Assembly (NCBI RefSeq): GCF_003286085.1
Contig: NW_020825332.1
Coordinates: 546,001 to 610,000 of the forward strand
Source of the DNA: Drosophila persimilis
Lineage: Eukaryota > Arthropoda > Insecta > Diptera > Drosophilidae
Direction: 5' to 3'
Length of the DNA: 64,000 nt
Part shown: in pieces, positions 13,074-24,900 of the stretch
How positions within the stretch are numbered: the stretch's first letter is position 1
Layout of the letters: every line of letters begins with the position of its first letter
Translations under genes and position numbers: made by a program
The notes under the pieces: model-generated
The model's database searches: none
Seen by the model: the letters and a program-made list of their open reading frames with translations, nothing else
What the model was told of the DNA's origin: nothing

Positions 13074-16000
13074 GAACGATTTGCACGTGGATCTGCCCTC
13101 CTGCCCTCCTGTACCCCTGCCCTGTCGTTTCCTTTTCCTTCGAATAAACAACAACAAGCCGATTAAATGTTTTCCCAAAATTTAAACAAATTAATTTTTA
13201 TGGCTTCCAGCGAAGTGCGAAAATGCAGGAAAATTATGGAAAATTTGTTTGAACAGGGAATGGATGTTTAAACGATTTAAATACAAAAATCTGCACCTCC
13301 GCCAGAGTTTCCACAAATTTCCAAAACCGTTTTATGGCCATCGCCAACAATCCATCAAAGGGGGAGGCAGGCAGCAGACAGCAGGGACGGGGACGGGGAA
13401 GGGGGGGCAAGCCACATCTTTCAATGGCCAAAAGCTAATTGTATGAGCAAACCACTTTGCCCAGCCTCCTGGTCGCCGTTTGTTGGCCAAGAGGCATTTA
13501 AATGATGGCCTAAACGCAAATAAAAGTGGAAAACCAAACGAGGGGGGCAGCCCCTCCTCCAGTGGACACAAAGTATATCAATGTGTCAATCAGCGACAGA
13601 GAGAGAGAGAGAGAAACAGAGGGGGAAAGATGGTTAAGATGACCAAATATTATGGCCAAATAGTTTCCGGCTTGGGAAAATGCAGCCTAATGAGAGGCCA
13701 GACGATTTCACGATCAGACCAAAATGCAAAATGCTCTGCAACGGGCAACGTTCAACGACGAGTCAGTCAATCAGTCAATCAGCCACTCTGTCAGTCAGTC
13801 AATCATTCACGTTGTTAGTCGCCGCTGATTTGAGTCTTGGCCAAGTAAAGAGTCAGAGCCAGAGCCAGAGCCAAGAGCCAAGAGACACAGTGGAATGTGG
13901 CCAAAAACAACGAATGATGCCACAGACGCAGACACAGACACGAAGCTCCTCTTAAAATATCTTAGAAATTACGGTCTTACGGTTATTCAATCGTTAGAAA
14001 ATTGTTGTCAGAGGGGAGGGGGGAAAAGAGAGGAGGGAGAGAGAAAGAGAGAGGAGAGAGATTATTATTATGATTATGATTCTCTTTTCGTTTTATTTGG
14101 CATTTGATTCGAGATTGCACTGCAAAAGTGCACATTTCATTCATTGCATCTGCTTGGGGGGAGGGGGACCAGGGGGGGGGGGGGGGGAGCTCTGAATAAC
14201 ATATGAATAAAGTATGAATAAAACATTCGCCAGGCAGCAAAGTTAACCCATTTCTTGGCGCATTTATCTTTCTTTTAGCTTCTTTTTCCGCACAACTTGG
14301 CTATAAATAAATATCACACTCTTCTCCACCTCCGCTCCGCCACCTCTCTCCCTCTCCCTCTCTCTCTCTCTCTCTGTGTCTTTTGGGGATTTATTTACGT
14401 GTGGGAGCTGTCCTGCGGGGCGGCAGGGGCAACCAGCGCCCCATGCGTTCGGGGAGCCACAAGTGCAGATGCAAATCAACAGAAACATTCATTTTCCACA
14501 CTCTCTGGCACTTTCCTTTGGCCCGCATCCATCCACTTTTAGCCCGGGATTAAGGAGCTGCAGTTCTCATTCTACCATCTGCTTGGATCCTTTACTCAGG
14601 ATCTCCCCATCCAAGGATCTACTCTAAGAGATCTGTTCCTCCCCCCCCCTGGAACCACCTTCTGGCCGAGGCAGTGTATTTCTCGTCTCTGCTTTCCGTC
14701 TACAAAATTCTCCCTTCGTTTCTGCCATATTTCATTCGTTTTATTTTGGATTTCTCGTTGGATTTTTGCGTAATGCAACCTGGGGGCAACACTCAGTGGC
14801 CCCCACCCTGCGGACGATTGACGAGCAGATGGAACGGACGGACGGATGGACGGACGGACGGGACTGCTCTCTCTCTCTCTCTCGGCAGAGTCCATCCATA
14901 AATTGTAGAAATGATGGCTACGATGATGATGCCTCTACGGGCCCGGGGGATTTCTAACAAAGTGTTTTCCATCTGCGGCAAAGGAAGTACATTTCTGTGT
15001 AGAAAATTTGCATAAAGCCGGAAAAGTGCATTTCAGGAATAACCCAATTCTGTCGTTTATTCTGGTGGCGTTCCACCTTATTATTCGGGAAAATTACCCT
15101 TCAATTAGCCCTAAACGACAAGCATTAGCCAACAGACTGGCAGATAGACTGACAGACTGGCAAATGGCTAATACAAGTACTACCCGAAAGTGGTTCGGTC
15201 ATGGTCTTATAATTCCTTTAAATGAAGACATTTCTGTGGCATTTTGGCTGATACGACAATCTTCAGGGTAAATGGAGGCCGCAAATTATGATATAAGAGT
15301 GGGGGGAGGCGGGGGGGAGACGCCAGGCCAAGGCTAAGCCAGAGATGGGGAGCAGGGACTCGTTGGAGTTCATCGATTCCCCATCGATTACTGCATTTTC
15401 ACAGAGGAGACATTGGATAATCCTCCGCCTCCTCCTCCTTCTCCTGCACCCCCGCTTAAGGTCATCGTAATTTGACTTCTATTCACGCCTGCAACATGCC
15501 ACAACAAGAGGCAGGCAGGCAGCAGCTGTCAACACGCTACGCGAACTTCGACTGCGGTCTGTTGTTGTTGTTGTTGTTTTCCTTTGGTTTTCCTTTGGTT
15601 TTCCATACCACAATTGAAAGTGAAAAGCCAATGCAATGAACTCTCCTCTCTGGGAGGATGGTGCATGGTGCATGGTGCATGGTGCACGCTGCACGGCAAC
15701 ACGACTCCTACACCCCTAGCTGCAACAGTCGGGGGAAAGCTTCCGAAAGCAAGCGGCAGCTGCGTTAGAAAAATTCAAATTATGCGACAGAGCGAGAGGC
15801 AGAGCCGGAGACCATTCAAGTGTGGCCAAGAGGCCACCACAAGCAGCAGGCAGCAGGCAACAGGCAGCAGGCAGGCAACAGGCCACAAAACATCGAACAA
15901 GCGACAATATCAAGTGACAATCATAAAGAAAAATAAATAAAGAAAAGAAAAATAGGAAAAATAATAAACTGCAGTTGGAAGCTGCCGTCGCTGCCGTCGC

Positions 16001-16618
16001 CGTCGCCGTCGCTACTTTTTCTCATTACGTTTTATCGGCGTCTATTAAAGCCGCAAAATCTTGGCGACATTTCGTAATGAGACTTGCAACCGGGTGGAAT
16101 GCGAGACGGGGGGAGGGGGTGGGGGAGGGGGAGGCCATTCGGGTACGGTATCCAATTGCCATCAGAGCTTTTGCATTTGGCCCCAACACAAAAGGCCATC
16201 AACTTGTTGATTGTTTGATTGTCTTTCGTGTTGCCACGGAGAAAAGCCATTGAAAAATGGAATTGGTAGGGTGCCACCACCCCGCACCACCCCCTTGCCC
16301 TTCCTGTCTTCCCCTCTCTCTCTCTCGGTTTTCTTAACAATCATTAAATTTACGGCCTGACCTTTGCACGCATTCGCTTTTTTTTTTGTTTTGGTCCGCC
16401 CTAATGAATGCTTTCGGGCACGCACGCACACACACGCACACATATTCTTATATGGAGAAACAATTCTTTTGGCTAATTACAGTTTAGGCCTCATATTGGA
16501 GGCCTCCTGGGCCTTGCTGCAAGTTTTCTATAAACAAAATAAAAACTTTTTGTTCGATTTTGTTTCGATGGGAAACATTGTGAGTGGGATTGGGCACTCC
16601 AGAAGGTCAGAGGTGGAT

Positions 16619-16646
16619 GGGGGGGGGGGGGGGGGGGGGGGGGGGG
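16619..16646. repeat. Poly-G run, 28 bases
   Basis: An uninterrupted run of 28 G, the longest G run in the window. The true length is uncertain in any assembly. Confidence 0.9.
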
Positions 16647-16914
16647 AATGTAAACATTTGAGGGGCGATCTAGGTCTAGGTGAATGCCAGGGAAGAAGGT
16701 GGTAGAAGGTAAGTCCAATTCCTTGAGACCTTCCATCGTCTTTTATCGCGGGTAACCCTACGGCAATGTCTTTCAATTGAATTCAAATCTTGAGCTCCAC
16801 TGCACTCATTGGAAACACTTGATAACTGTTACATATTCCACCTCTCCATCGCACACACACACACACATCTCCCTTCTCCTTCTCCTTCTCCTCCTCCTTC
16901 GTCTCTCTTATCAA

Positions 16915-16941
16915 CCCACACACACACACACACACACACAC
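16915..16941. repeat. (CA)n microsatellite
   Basis: About 13 CA units. A shorter CA tract lies at about 16852-16866. Confidence 0.9.
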
Positions 16942-17335
16942 GCGCAAACGCGCACGCACAGGCAGCCAACACACTTTTTCGCACATAAATCATGAGGTGA
17001 CCTTAAAAAAATGTGAAATGAAAAAACTTTTGTCATGGCATGGTCACACCAAAAGGAGATCTGTACAGGAGAGGGGGAGTGGCGGCGGCTCCGTCAAGGC
17101 TACGTGACAAACAACAACAAGGTGACATAAATATCCAGTTGCTCCGAAAAAGGAAACTAAACTTTTTTCTCTCTCCAAGGCAACATAACAAACAGGAGAG
17201 AGGAGAGGAGAGGCGAGAGAGGGAGGAATGCGGAGTAGTACAAGACGACACAAGTGAAGAGTGTGAGAGAGAGGGTGGGGAGGGGGAAACAGAGACACAT
17301 TTAACGGAATGAAAGCATATAAAACTAATACGAAC

Positions 17336-17854
17336 CTGATGCGACGACGGTGACTGCGACGCCTGCGGCTGCTGCATTGGCCAGACAGAATTGAGATTCC
17401 TCTGCGTCTGCGTTTGCGTCTGCATCTGCATTTGCATGGGAGCTGGCTGCGGAGAGAGCAGCAGCTGATTAGCGGCAGCACTGCTAAAATGCATCAAGTT
17501 GTTGTTGTGGCCAGACGTGTGACGTCGCGCTGGCAGAGCCGGAGGCGGCGTAGAACAACAGGATGATTCCTGTTCTCCCTCTTTCTCGCGTTCTTGCTCT
17601 TCCTCGGTCTCCACTTCTGCTTCTATCGGCTCTTCCTTATTCTGCCATTGCTTTTGCTTTTGCCTCTGCTGCTGCGTGACCTCGTTTGTCTGCGGTTTCT
17701 TGTTCTTGGGCAATGCCAAGGCTGCGCTGCCGCCGCCACTGCCGGCGCCATTCAGCGAAAGCGAACGCGCAAAAGAACTTTTGAAATAGCGGCACGGCAT
17801 CTGGAAATCAAAGTCTGGCGGCGATGCCAACTGCGACTGCGCTGCCTGCTGCAT
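17336..17854 (-). CDS. First coding exon, Gln/Ser-rich protein, unidentified
   Basis: This is a candidate 173-codon first coding exon, read from ATG at 17854 to a possible donor CAG|GTTCGT at 17336/17335, ending in phase 0. The product starts MQQAAQSQLASPPDFDFQ. Residue 19 is an alternative methionine (MPCRYFKSSF). The rest is low complexity: a Gly/Ser/Ala block near 36-48, Gln/Lys near 60-70, a Glu-rich acidic run near 75-95, and MQMQMQTQTQTQ near 142-153. Beyond the donor the open frame continues through CT-rich, intron-like sequence. Support comes from length, internal codon bias and a TATA-less motif 1/motif 6 promoter about 400 bases upstream. The donor is weaker than the GTRAGT consensus. 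I do not recognise the family, and no downstream exon is seen in 1-17335. It may be a regulatory or scaffold protein, but that is a guess. Confidence 0.55.
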
Positions 17855-18245
17855 AGCTCTAACTGTTTTTTGGTTGGTTTTTTTCTGCGTGTGCTTCTCA
17901 AAGGAATTTCCAAGTTGCCGTACTTATTTATCTAGTTTCCTTTCCTTCTCTTCCTGTCTTTGGGTCCGTTTCAAATTGGCATTGTATTGTTGATGTTTTT
18001 CTCTTTCCCGTTCGCTGCTTTTGCTCGGCTTAGTGCATTTTTTCACGCACTTCCACCACACACACTCAAAACACACGTGCACAACAACACACTCTATCCG
18101 TTTTTGACACTTTAACAATTTTTCCAATTCGCATTTAATGGAAATCAATTTCAATCACAATCAAGCAATTACAGTTTTTTGCGACTTCTTTAAACCACGC
18201 GCGCACAACAAAAAAAAATAACGAACAACGCTCGCGCTCGAGCTT
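17855..18245 (-). other. Probable 5' UTR of the minus-strand gene
   Basis: The sequence between the start codon and the motif 1/6 promoter is A-rich on the minus strand and has no competing long frame. This is typical of a Drosophila leader. The start site is inferred to lie near 18240 from the usual position of motif 1. Confidence 0.4.
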
Positions 18246-18355
18246 CTTGACGATTGTGACCGCGGCCCATTGACAAAATATACCGGCTGACATTCGGAAA
18301 TATACTGAAACATACCGTCTAATGTTCGAAGTATACCGTAAAAATACTGACAAAC
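18246..18355 (-). promoter_or_regulatory. TATA-less core promoter, motif 1 + motif 6
   Basis: On the minus strand, CGGTCACAATC (18262-18252) closely resembles Drosophila core-promoter motif 1 (YGGTCACACTR). TTCAGTATATTT (18309-18298) and GTCAGTATTTTT (18351-18340) both match motif 6 (KTYRGTATWTTT) exactly, and two further ATACCG copies lie between them. Motifs 1 and 6 are known to occur together at broad, TATA-less promoters of widely expressed fly genes. The direction and position fit the coding exon at 17336-17854. Confidence 0.65.
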
Positions 18356-19631
18356 TATCCAAGTTCCATCATACATATTGCTCGTTTTTGATATTCCGTC
18401 AAATATTACTAGCAAGATAAAACCTTCAGTCCTACCCACATATTTTTATCCGATTAATGAATCAATTTTCTACTCTTCTGGCTTGTTTTGAATACTTGAC
18501 TTTGATTGTTTTTGCCTCAATTTTGGTTCCTCAACAACAATATCGCGTCTCGTATGATGATAAATCGAACTTAGCCCACTTAAGCCCCCTCTATTTAAAT
18601 TGTTCAACTTCTTGAGGTAAATGGCTATTACTGATTGTAGGTTCATGCCATCTTACTCTGATCTTAAGAAAACTATCTTTCTCCTGAACTGCGCTAAAAT
18701 GTATCAATTTTTATTTATTTACGGTGGAATATTATAATGCCCCCATGGCTTATAATGGGTTAATCGTTCTCTGTCCATGATCGGAAATCATATTTTCTCG
18801 ATTTTGATATTCGGTTGCATATTACTATCCATTGATGGATACACTTTCGACAAGATTAACTACTTTTAAGTACTCCATTTTATTTTGTTTTGACTAAAAC
18901 AAGTTTTAAACAAAATACACCAAAAAGACAGTCACAACGTTGTCACGGCAATGTTGCTGGTATTTAAAGACTTGTTGCTTATCAACCGGAGTATGGGTAT
19001 TCGTATACCCTATTTTGGTCATTTAATATGAAGATACTGTTTTCAAAACTGCTTTTAAAAAGTAATTTTCTCAAATTTATATTTTTTTTTCGTATTCACG
19101 CATTGCATAAGTTTCCTGTATATATATCCTGATCCCGATACTCATTCTTGGTCTCCATAAGAAGACAATAAAGTGCGAAATATCATTGTGATAGCTTTAA
19201 AACGGAGACAGACTAGTTTCTGCCTTCAGTGGAGCCTTGGATGACAAAAATTTCCTTAATTCTATAATATTCTTCTGCCTAGGGTATGCGGAATGTTGCC
19301 CATGTCGCTTTCTCGGCACATGAGTCTGGCCCATACAAATGTAATGTTGCCGCATCTTTTGTGCATGGGATGATCAACTATGGAATGAGACTCATTGTTG
19401 CTACCGATTCATACCCGATTCAGAGAGTGCAAAAATGAGAGCTTTAACCGATTTGAAGAGAGCAAAAAGAGTCGAGCGACATGGATTTAAATCCAATCCA
19501 TTGGAATAAATGATGCACGGAAGCACGATTTGAGATACCGAAAATTAAAAAGCGTGCGTATATACCCTATACCCTTAAAACTACGATCTCCCGACTCATT
19601 TTTTCGTTGAATGTGTAAGCAAAAGAGAGCA

Positions 19632-19676
19632 GCAGTGCGATCAGAAATATACCGCCTCATTTTCAAAAAATACCGT
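19632..19676 (-). promoter_or_regulatory. Second motif 1/motif 6-like promoter
   Basis: The minus strand reads TGATCGCACTG (two mismatches to motif 1), preceded by GGCGGTATATTT and AACGGTATTTTT (one and two mismatches to motif 6). The arrangement and orientation repeat those at 18.25-18.35 kb. It could be an alternative upstream promoter of the same minus-strand gene or a decayed copy. Confidence 0.3.
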
Positions 19677-20451
19677 TGAAAAAACGAACTTGGCCCCCCT
19701 TAACCACATCTGTACATCAACAGGTGAAAAACTTGAGTTAAACCGCGGAAAATAATGCTGTTTGTAAATTATTCTTGTAGATCCATTTTTCTTCTGTACA
19801 TAAAAAAAAATTATTTTGCTAGCTTTTATCTGAGCTAGCATCTAGCTAGCATCTATATACTGTTTGGATAGATCATCTGGTTAGCCTAGTATTTCACGAT
19901 ATCTTATGATATGATAATTTTCACTCAATTTCGATGGCAAAAATGTATAGAAAAGTTAAATTAAAAAAAAATTTTAATATAACAGCCTTCACAAACAGAT
20001 CTCTAATTTAGTTAACATTTTGTGTTAACAGCGAGCGTCCAGAAGCATAACAACAACATCACGGGCAGCCATAGAAAAGAGAGAGAGCGCAATAGAATAG
20101 AGTGGAGCGGGCAAGAAATCATTGCTATGGCAACGGAATGCAGAAAATAACAGCACTAACAGCTGCGCAGTAAGCTTTGCTGTTGTCTGTACAGTGGGAC
20201 TATTTACGTTTACTCCTAAACTTATGCCACGCAATCGATCGCGTTGCTAATTTACATTATGTATGTAGAAAACATGTAAAGTGTGGCGCAACTTTTTTGA
20301 AATTTACTAAATGTTGCGAGGCGCCACTGTGCCATAAATTACTAATTTTAAATTTTTAAAACAAGTTAAAATCTTAATTGTGAGCTGATGTAAATTATAA
20401 AACATAATAATATAATTGTAAAACACTTAAACTGCAACAATAGAATAATTA

Positions 20452-20739
20452 CCGACATTCGAGACCTGTGCAGACAGGGTATCCAAGGTTAACTCCAACT
20501 TGTATGCTCCCACAGATGAGAAGGACATAGAGGGCCCTTCACCCGAACACAGCCCAAAGACACTTCGAAGCATGGAACCCATTCCTCCACCAAGGACACC
20601 AAGACACAAGACCTTGAAAATCACGAACACCAGCAAACTGGCACAACTACACGACGCTGTTCCTTTGGGGACACTCTCTCAGTGGTCAAGAATAAAAAAG
20701 AACAGAAAAACAAAGAAATTTATGGTATTAGTGTTTTAA
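20452..20739 (+). pseudogene. Coding-like fragment, Pro/Ser-rich, unidentified
   Basis: An open frame of about 95 codons runs from the stop before 20455 to a stop at 20739 with no convincing ATG start. Part reads IEGPSPEHSPKTLRS and EPIPPPRTPRHKTLK, more varied than the repeat-driven frames around it. It could be a remnant of a gene or transposon, an internal exon, or chance. No acceptor or donor of quality flanks it. GC at third codon positions is only about half, unlike typical fly genes. Confidence 0.2.
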
Positions 20740-21513
20740 ATCGAAACCTATTCAAACAAAATGGTCTCCGGTTTGCAGGTTGATGAAGCCATGTTTTTGA
20801 GATACTACTCTTAGAGTGCCAAAAGAACTGAAAAAAATAGGCTGAAAAATTTCAAAATTTGTGTTTCATCTTCCTGGAGAATACTTTTAAAAACAGAAAA
20901 ACCATTATCAATGCTATCTACGAATATAATTCCTTCATTTTCCAAAAAAAGGGTACACACACTTCGTTGAAGTGGCGAAAGAGTGGCCCGACCGACCTCC
21001 CTTGCAGCACAATTCCTATTAGAACTAATAATATCACTTGACTTATCTAAATTTGTTATTTGTCTCCACAGCGGAGGTGGTATTAGCGTTCATTCCCTTT
21101 CCCATTCCAGCCCCACCCCCTCCCACACTCTTCGTGCTCCACAGTCAAGTAATCCCCAAAACTAATTCCCCTTTGCTTTATATGGTATCTAAATGGGCGG
21201 ACGACAGCTTGCCAATCAAATTGATTTTGGGGCCTGCGCCTTTATCTAAGTAAAGTAATTCCCTTTTGACACCCACTGTACTCGAGATTTCCGACTTTCG
21301 ATTTCGCCTTGCCGTAGACTGAAAATCCTTTTGCAACTTGACCCGACGGATACTCAAAATAGAACCATCCGAAGATTAGTCATCAGAAGCAGACGTCAGC
21401 ACATGACTACACAGTGGAGGGGGCAATGGGGTTTCTATCTAATATAGATTTCTATTTTCGTGGCCCACTGTTCCTTTGTGCGCATGCCTGGTCGTCTCAC
21501 CGTTACATAAGCT

Positions 21514-21520
21514 TATATAA
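21514..21520 (+). promoter_or_regulatory. TATA box upstream of exon A
   Basis: TATATAA sits about 365 bases upstream of the exon A start codon. A TATA box normally places transcription about 30 bases downstream, near 21545. The leader from there to 21879 is rich in CpG and GTCGCC repeats. Confidence 0.4.
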
Positions 21521-21637
21521 CAGCGCAATAGGTGAGAGCGGGACGGCTAGCAGGCACTTGGCAGACATTCAAATGTGCTCCGGTTCTCTCCCGTTCGCTC
21601 TCAGCCGACCGCCCGTCCACCCGCTCCACCCGCCATA

Positions 21638-21859
21638 ATGTTCCAGCAACGACGTCAGCGTCAGCGTCGCCGTCGCCGACCACGTGATGCGTTTTCGCCG
21701 GCTGCAGCAGCGTCACCTCACCCGGCAGAGAGTTATGGCTGGAGAGAGCAACGCTGTGGATCTTGCCCGCTCTCTTGTTTTGATTTCCAATTTACAACTG
21801 TTTCTTCCATCGATTCTTCGGCTACGTTTCGACTCTCTCGCCCCCGCACCGGCAGTTAG
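21638..21859 (+). CDS. Upstream ORF in the exon A leader (73 codons)
   Basis: An ATG at 21638 opens a 73-codon frame that stops 20 bases before the exon A start codon, in a different frame. The product starts MFQQRRQRQRRRRRPRD, very Arg-rich because of GTCGCC repeats, then becomes Ala/Ser-rich. If the leader is transcribed from the TATA box at 21514, ribosomes would meet this ATG first, so it could lower exon A translation. No family is recognised and it may not make a stable protein. Confidence 0.3.
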   Translation: MFQQRRQRQRRRRRPRDAFSPAAAASPHPAESYGWREQRCGSCPLSCFDFQFTTVSSIDSSATFRLSRPRTGS

Positions 21860-21879
21860 GATTATTCAGTGAGAGCGCC

Positions 21880-21973
21880 ATGTTGGGATTAGAGCGTAAA
21901 TTAATAGTAGTCAACGGCGGCGGCAGCGGCGTCGGCGCGGGACGGGGGAACATCATGGATTTATCAATTCGAG
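21880..21973 (+). CDS. Candidate alternative first exon A
   Basis: ATG at 21880 opens a 31-codon frame (starting MLGLERKLIVVNGG, then a Gly-rich run) that ends at a strong donor, GAG|GTGAGTG, at 21973/21974. It leaves phase 1. A second in-frame ATG at 21955 (MDLSIR) has an adenine at -3 and is the alternative start. A TATA box and a CpG-rich leader lie upstream. Two other candidate first exons, B and C, also end in phase 1, so all three could join the same downstream exon. I do not recognise the peptide. Its shortness keeps confidence moderate. Conservation across obscura-group species or 5' RNA reads would settle it. Confidence 0.45.
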
Positions 21974-24900
21974 GTGAGTGCCGTTGCTTCTCTCTCACTC
22001 CCCTCTTCAAAACACTCGACCATTCGCTCATTCAGAGTCTGCCCACAAAAAGTACAGCAAAAAGAACAAGTGAAACAGAAAGAAACACGTGCAATTCCCT
22101 TTTAGTGTGTGTGGGAGTCTGATTTTGTTTACTCTACCTCTCTCACTCACTCGTATTCGCATTGCCTCTCTCGATTACATTTTGCGAGAGAAGAGATTGT
22201 GCGGCGAGCTGAGCGCGGTTTTGTGTGCTTGTGTGCGTGTATTTTTTTGCGCGGGTTAAACCATCGCCACCGTCCCGCCACTCCCCCCTCCCCCCACCAT
22301 TACATTTCCAGGCAACATGTGACAAATTATTTGATTTTGCTTTTCTGATTGTTGAAAATTGGTTTCTTTATTGTATCCCCTCTTTGTTTGTTATTCGGTG
22401 GTTGCGGCGAGGTGCTCTGGCAAATAGCGGTTAATATACATATGCAAAATTGGCGAAAGAGAGGGAGAGGGAGTGAGAGTGTTTGTTCGATTCGCAATTG
22501 CTACAGTGGCACTTGGCACTTGCCACAGTGGCACGAAGCAGAAGACATATGTATTTCTATATAATCATATGGTTCCCCTATACTACCCGTTTAATTTATA
22601 GATGTTTCTCCGTTAATTTTCATACAATTTGCCCTGACAGAGTGCCCACTGTACTGCAATGAATAATTCATAATTGAAACAACATGCTGTCACTAATTAG
22701 CTCCCTCCAGATGCCGCCTAATTGATATATTGTATAGCCTCAGCCCTCCAAAAACCCTATCCACCCTCTCCAAAGCACTTCCCGTGAGATAAACCCGTAT
22801 TTAACCAGTCCGATCACCTGCTATCGATATGCATAGAGTAGTGGGGCTAGAGGGTACACCCAAAGCTGACCCCATTGGATCGACGGTCGGCTTTTATGGC
22901 CTTTGATATCAGACTAATCAAATGGTGGGGAGGAAATTCGATAAAACCTTTGAGACTCCTTGGGTTGCCATGACGGACTGCTGTCCACGTTTGTGAAATA
23001 GAAAACCAGAATATAAACGACGACGTCGCCTTCTATAATCAATTGCACTGTCATCATGGTCGTCGTCGTCGTCGTCGTCGGCGTTATCAGGAGCCGGCAG
23101 GCAGGCAGCGACGACGAGGTTACCAGGCGACTATAAATATTTACCCTCATGATGATATAGTTGCGCATAAAAAAATGAGTTGTGTGGCTGAGAATTTTGA
23201 TGAAGGGAAGACGAATTTAATTATAAACTTTTACGACAAATACACACAGAAATTGCTCGTACCATTCATCATTCACGTTTAGAAAATAGGGTCTCTTAAG
23301 CCCCCTACTATTTTGAAAAGCCCCATTTAAGACCCACTGTAATAGCATTTTCTAGCAACTCTAGCAACTAAAGCTCCACAAAAGCTCAGAGAGCGCGTCT
23401 CGTCGCTTCTCGTCTCCTCTCTCTCTCCCTCTCTATCCCTCACTTAGGTGTGGCTCTCGCAATCAGATCACATGGTCAGGTCGGGGGCTGGATCCGATCG
23501 TTCCATTCACTTTACTTTACCTGATAAGATCGCGACGCACACTTCGCGGCATGGAAAATTTGTGGGGTAATGCAAAAAAACAAAAAAAAACAAATGAAAA
23601 CAAAACATGCAGCTTGCCAAGACCTGATCTGTGGCAGCATTATCATCTTTGAGTAGCATTAATCTATTCCGAAATTCGGGTCATTCGAACACGCGACTCC
23701 CCTTCGAGCCTTGGCACGCGCCTCGTCTGGGGCTGTTTTGGAAAATTTCTGAGCTGTTCTCTGAGTCAGGCGTTTTTTCGGGGCGGTCAGTCATGGACTT
23801 GGTTTCTCAGTGGCGTGATGATGTCGATTGTTTCGAGATTGGCGTGGCACAGGGTACAGTCCCCCGTAGGCTATGGTGCTCGAGTGCGTAGTGACGGGGG
23901 AGTTCCAGTCGGATTAGATAAATGATTGGCCATAAAACCATGCTTAAGGGGGCTTTCCTCTCGTATACGAAGGCGGGGGCTATCACTGCTAAGTGGTCTC
24001 TCGACCTAGAACGGGTTTCAATAACCTCCGATTGACCGCAGAATAATTGAATATTTGCAGCGGAATCACAAACTGAATCACGGGAATTATACGATGAGCT
24101 AAAAATAATCATAAAACTCAGCAAAAGTCCACAGAAATTCTCTTCAGGATAGCTCTCCGTTTACTGTTTGTGCAGTTATTTTCACCCCCCCTCCACTCTC
24201 CACTCGCCATTCCCATCCCCGGCCATCATCTTCTGGTATTACGTCAATCTGCAATAACAGTATAACAGAAATCTAAACAAAACTGCAGCGCCATCAAGTG
24301 CTGTAATAAGCAGTCGTCCGTCTCGCTTGCACTTGCAGCAGTCCATGCAAATTGCGATGCGAAATGGGTTTTTGAGGGGGAGTGCGGAACAGGGGCTTAA
24401 AATGAAATGGCGGTGAGGCTGGGGAGGGGAAGGCGACGCGAAGCCGGCGGCAGTGCCACCGCCACCGCCACCGCCACCGTTTAATATTTATTATGTCATA
24501 CACATGTATTGTGGTCTGCGGCGTAATCTGTGATTGCCTGTGTGTGTGTGTGTCAGTCTGTGCTTAATTAGAGCTACGTTACAAGAGAGAGTGGGAGATC
24601 GAGAGAGCGGAGCTTTATCGGGCCGATGTCAATCTACACGTGTTGAGGGAAGACAGAGAGAAAACGACCTCCACGATGGATTCGATCGTTCATTGCCACG
24701 TAAACGAGGCTTCAGCCGAGAGAGGCAGCAAAAGAGCTCGGGCTTAGAAAGGTACGGCAGGTGCTCTCTTCGAGTTCGCTAGTTTGTTTGCTCACGGACT
24801 GCCCTACCTTCTGGTTATTCTACCTTGAGAGAGACTTATGCGACAGACAGAGGCAGGCGGCGCTTCAATTAAAAGGCGCCATATAAAGCACATACTACAA

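Larger units (their letters stand above)
13074..17332. other. Gene-free region before the minus-strand exon
   Basis: No exon or RNA gene is recognised. Contents include (AGAG)n near 13.6 kb, short AGTCAGTCAATC repeats near 13.76-13.81 kb, a 16-base G run at 14172-14187, GGACGGAC repeats near 14.83 kb, a GCAGGCAACAG repeat near 15.84-15.89 kb, a 28-base G run at 16619-16646 and (CA)n at 16.85 and 16.92 kb. If the exon at 17336-17854 is real, this is the start of its first intron. Confidence 0.5.
18356..21500. other. Intergenic region with decayed repeats
   Basis: The base composition here is more even than elsewhere and the region looks like old transposon-derived DNA. CTTAAGCCCCCT words near 18.58 kb recur at 23.3 kb. 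A short palindrome GGGTATTCGTATACCC lies near 18.99 kb, with TATACCC repeats near 19.56 kb. A second minus-strand motif 6 pair lies at 19.65 kb and a coding-like fragment at 20.45 kb. No transposase or reverse transcriptase frame is recognisable. Confidence 0.45.

Noticed and set aside
18985-19010. Short palindrome GGGTATTCGTATACCC as a transposon end
   Set aside because: No partner end, target duplication or coding sequence was found.
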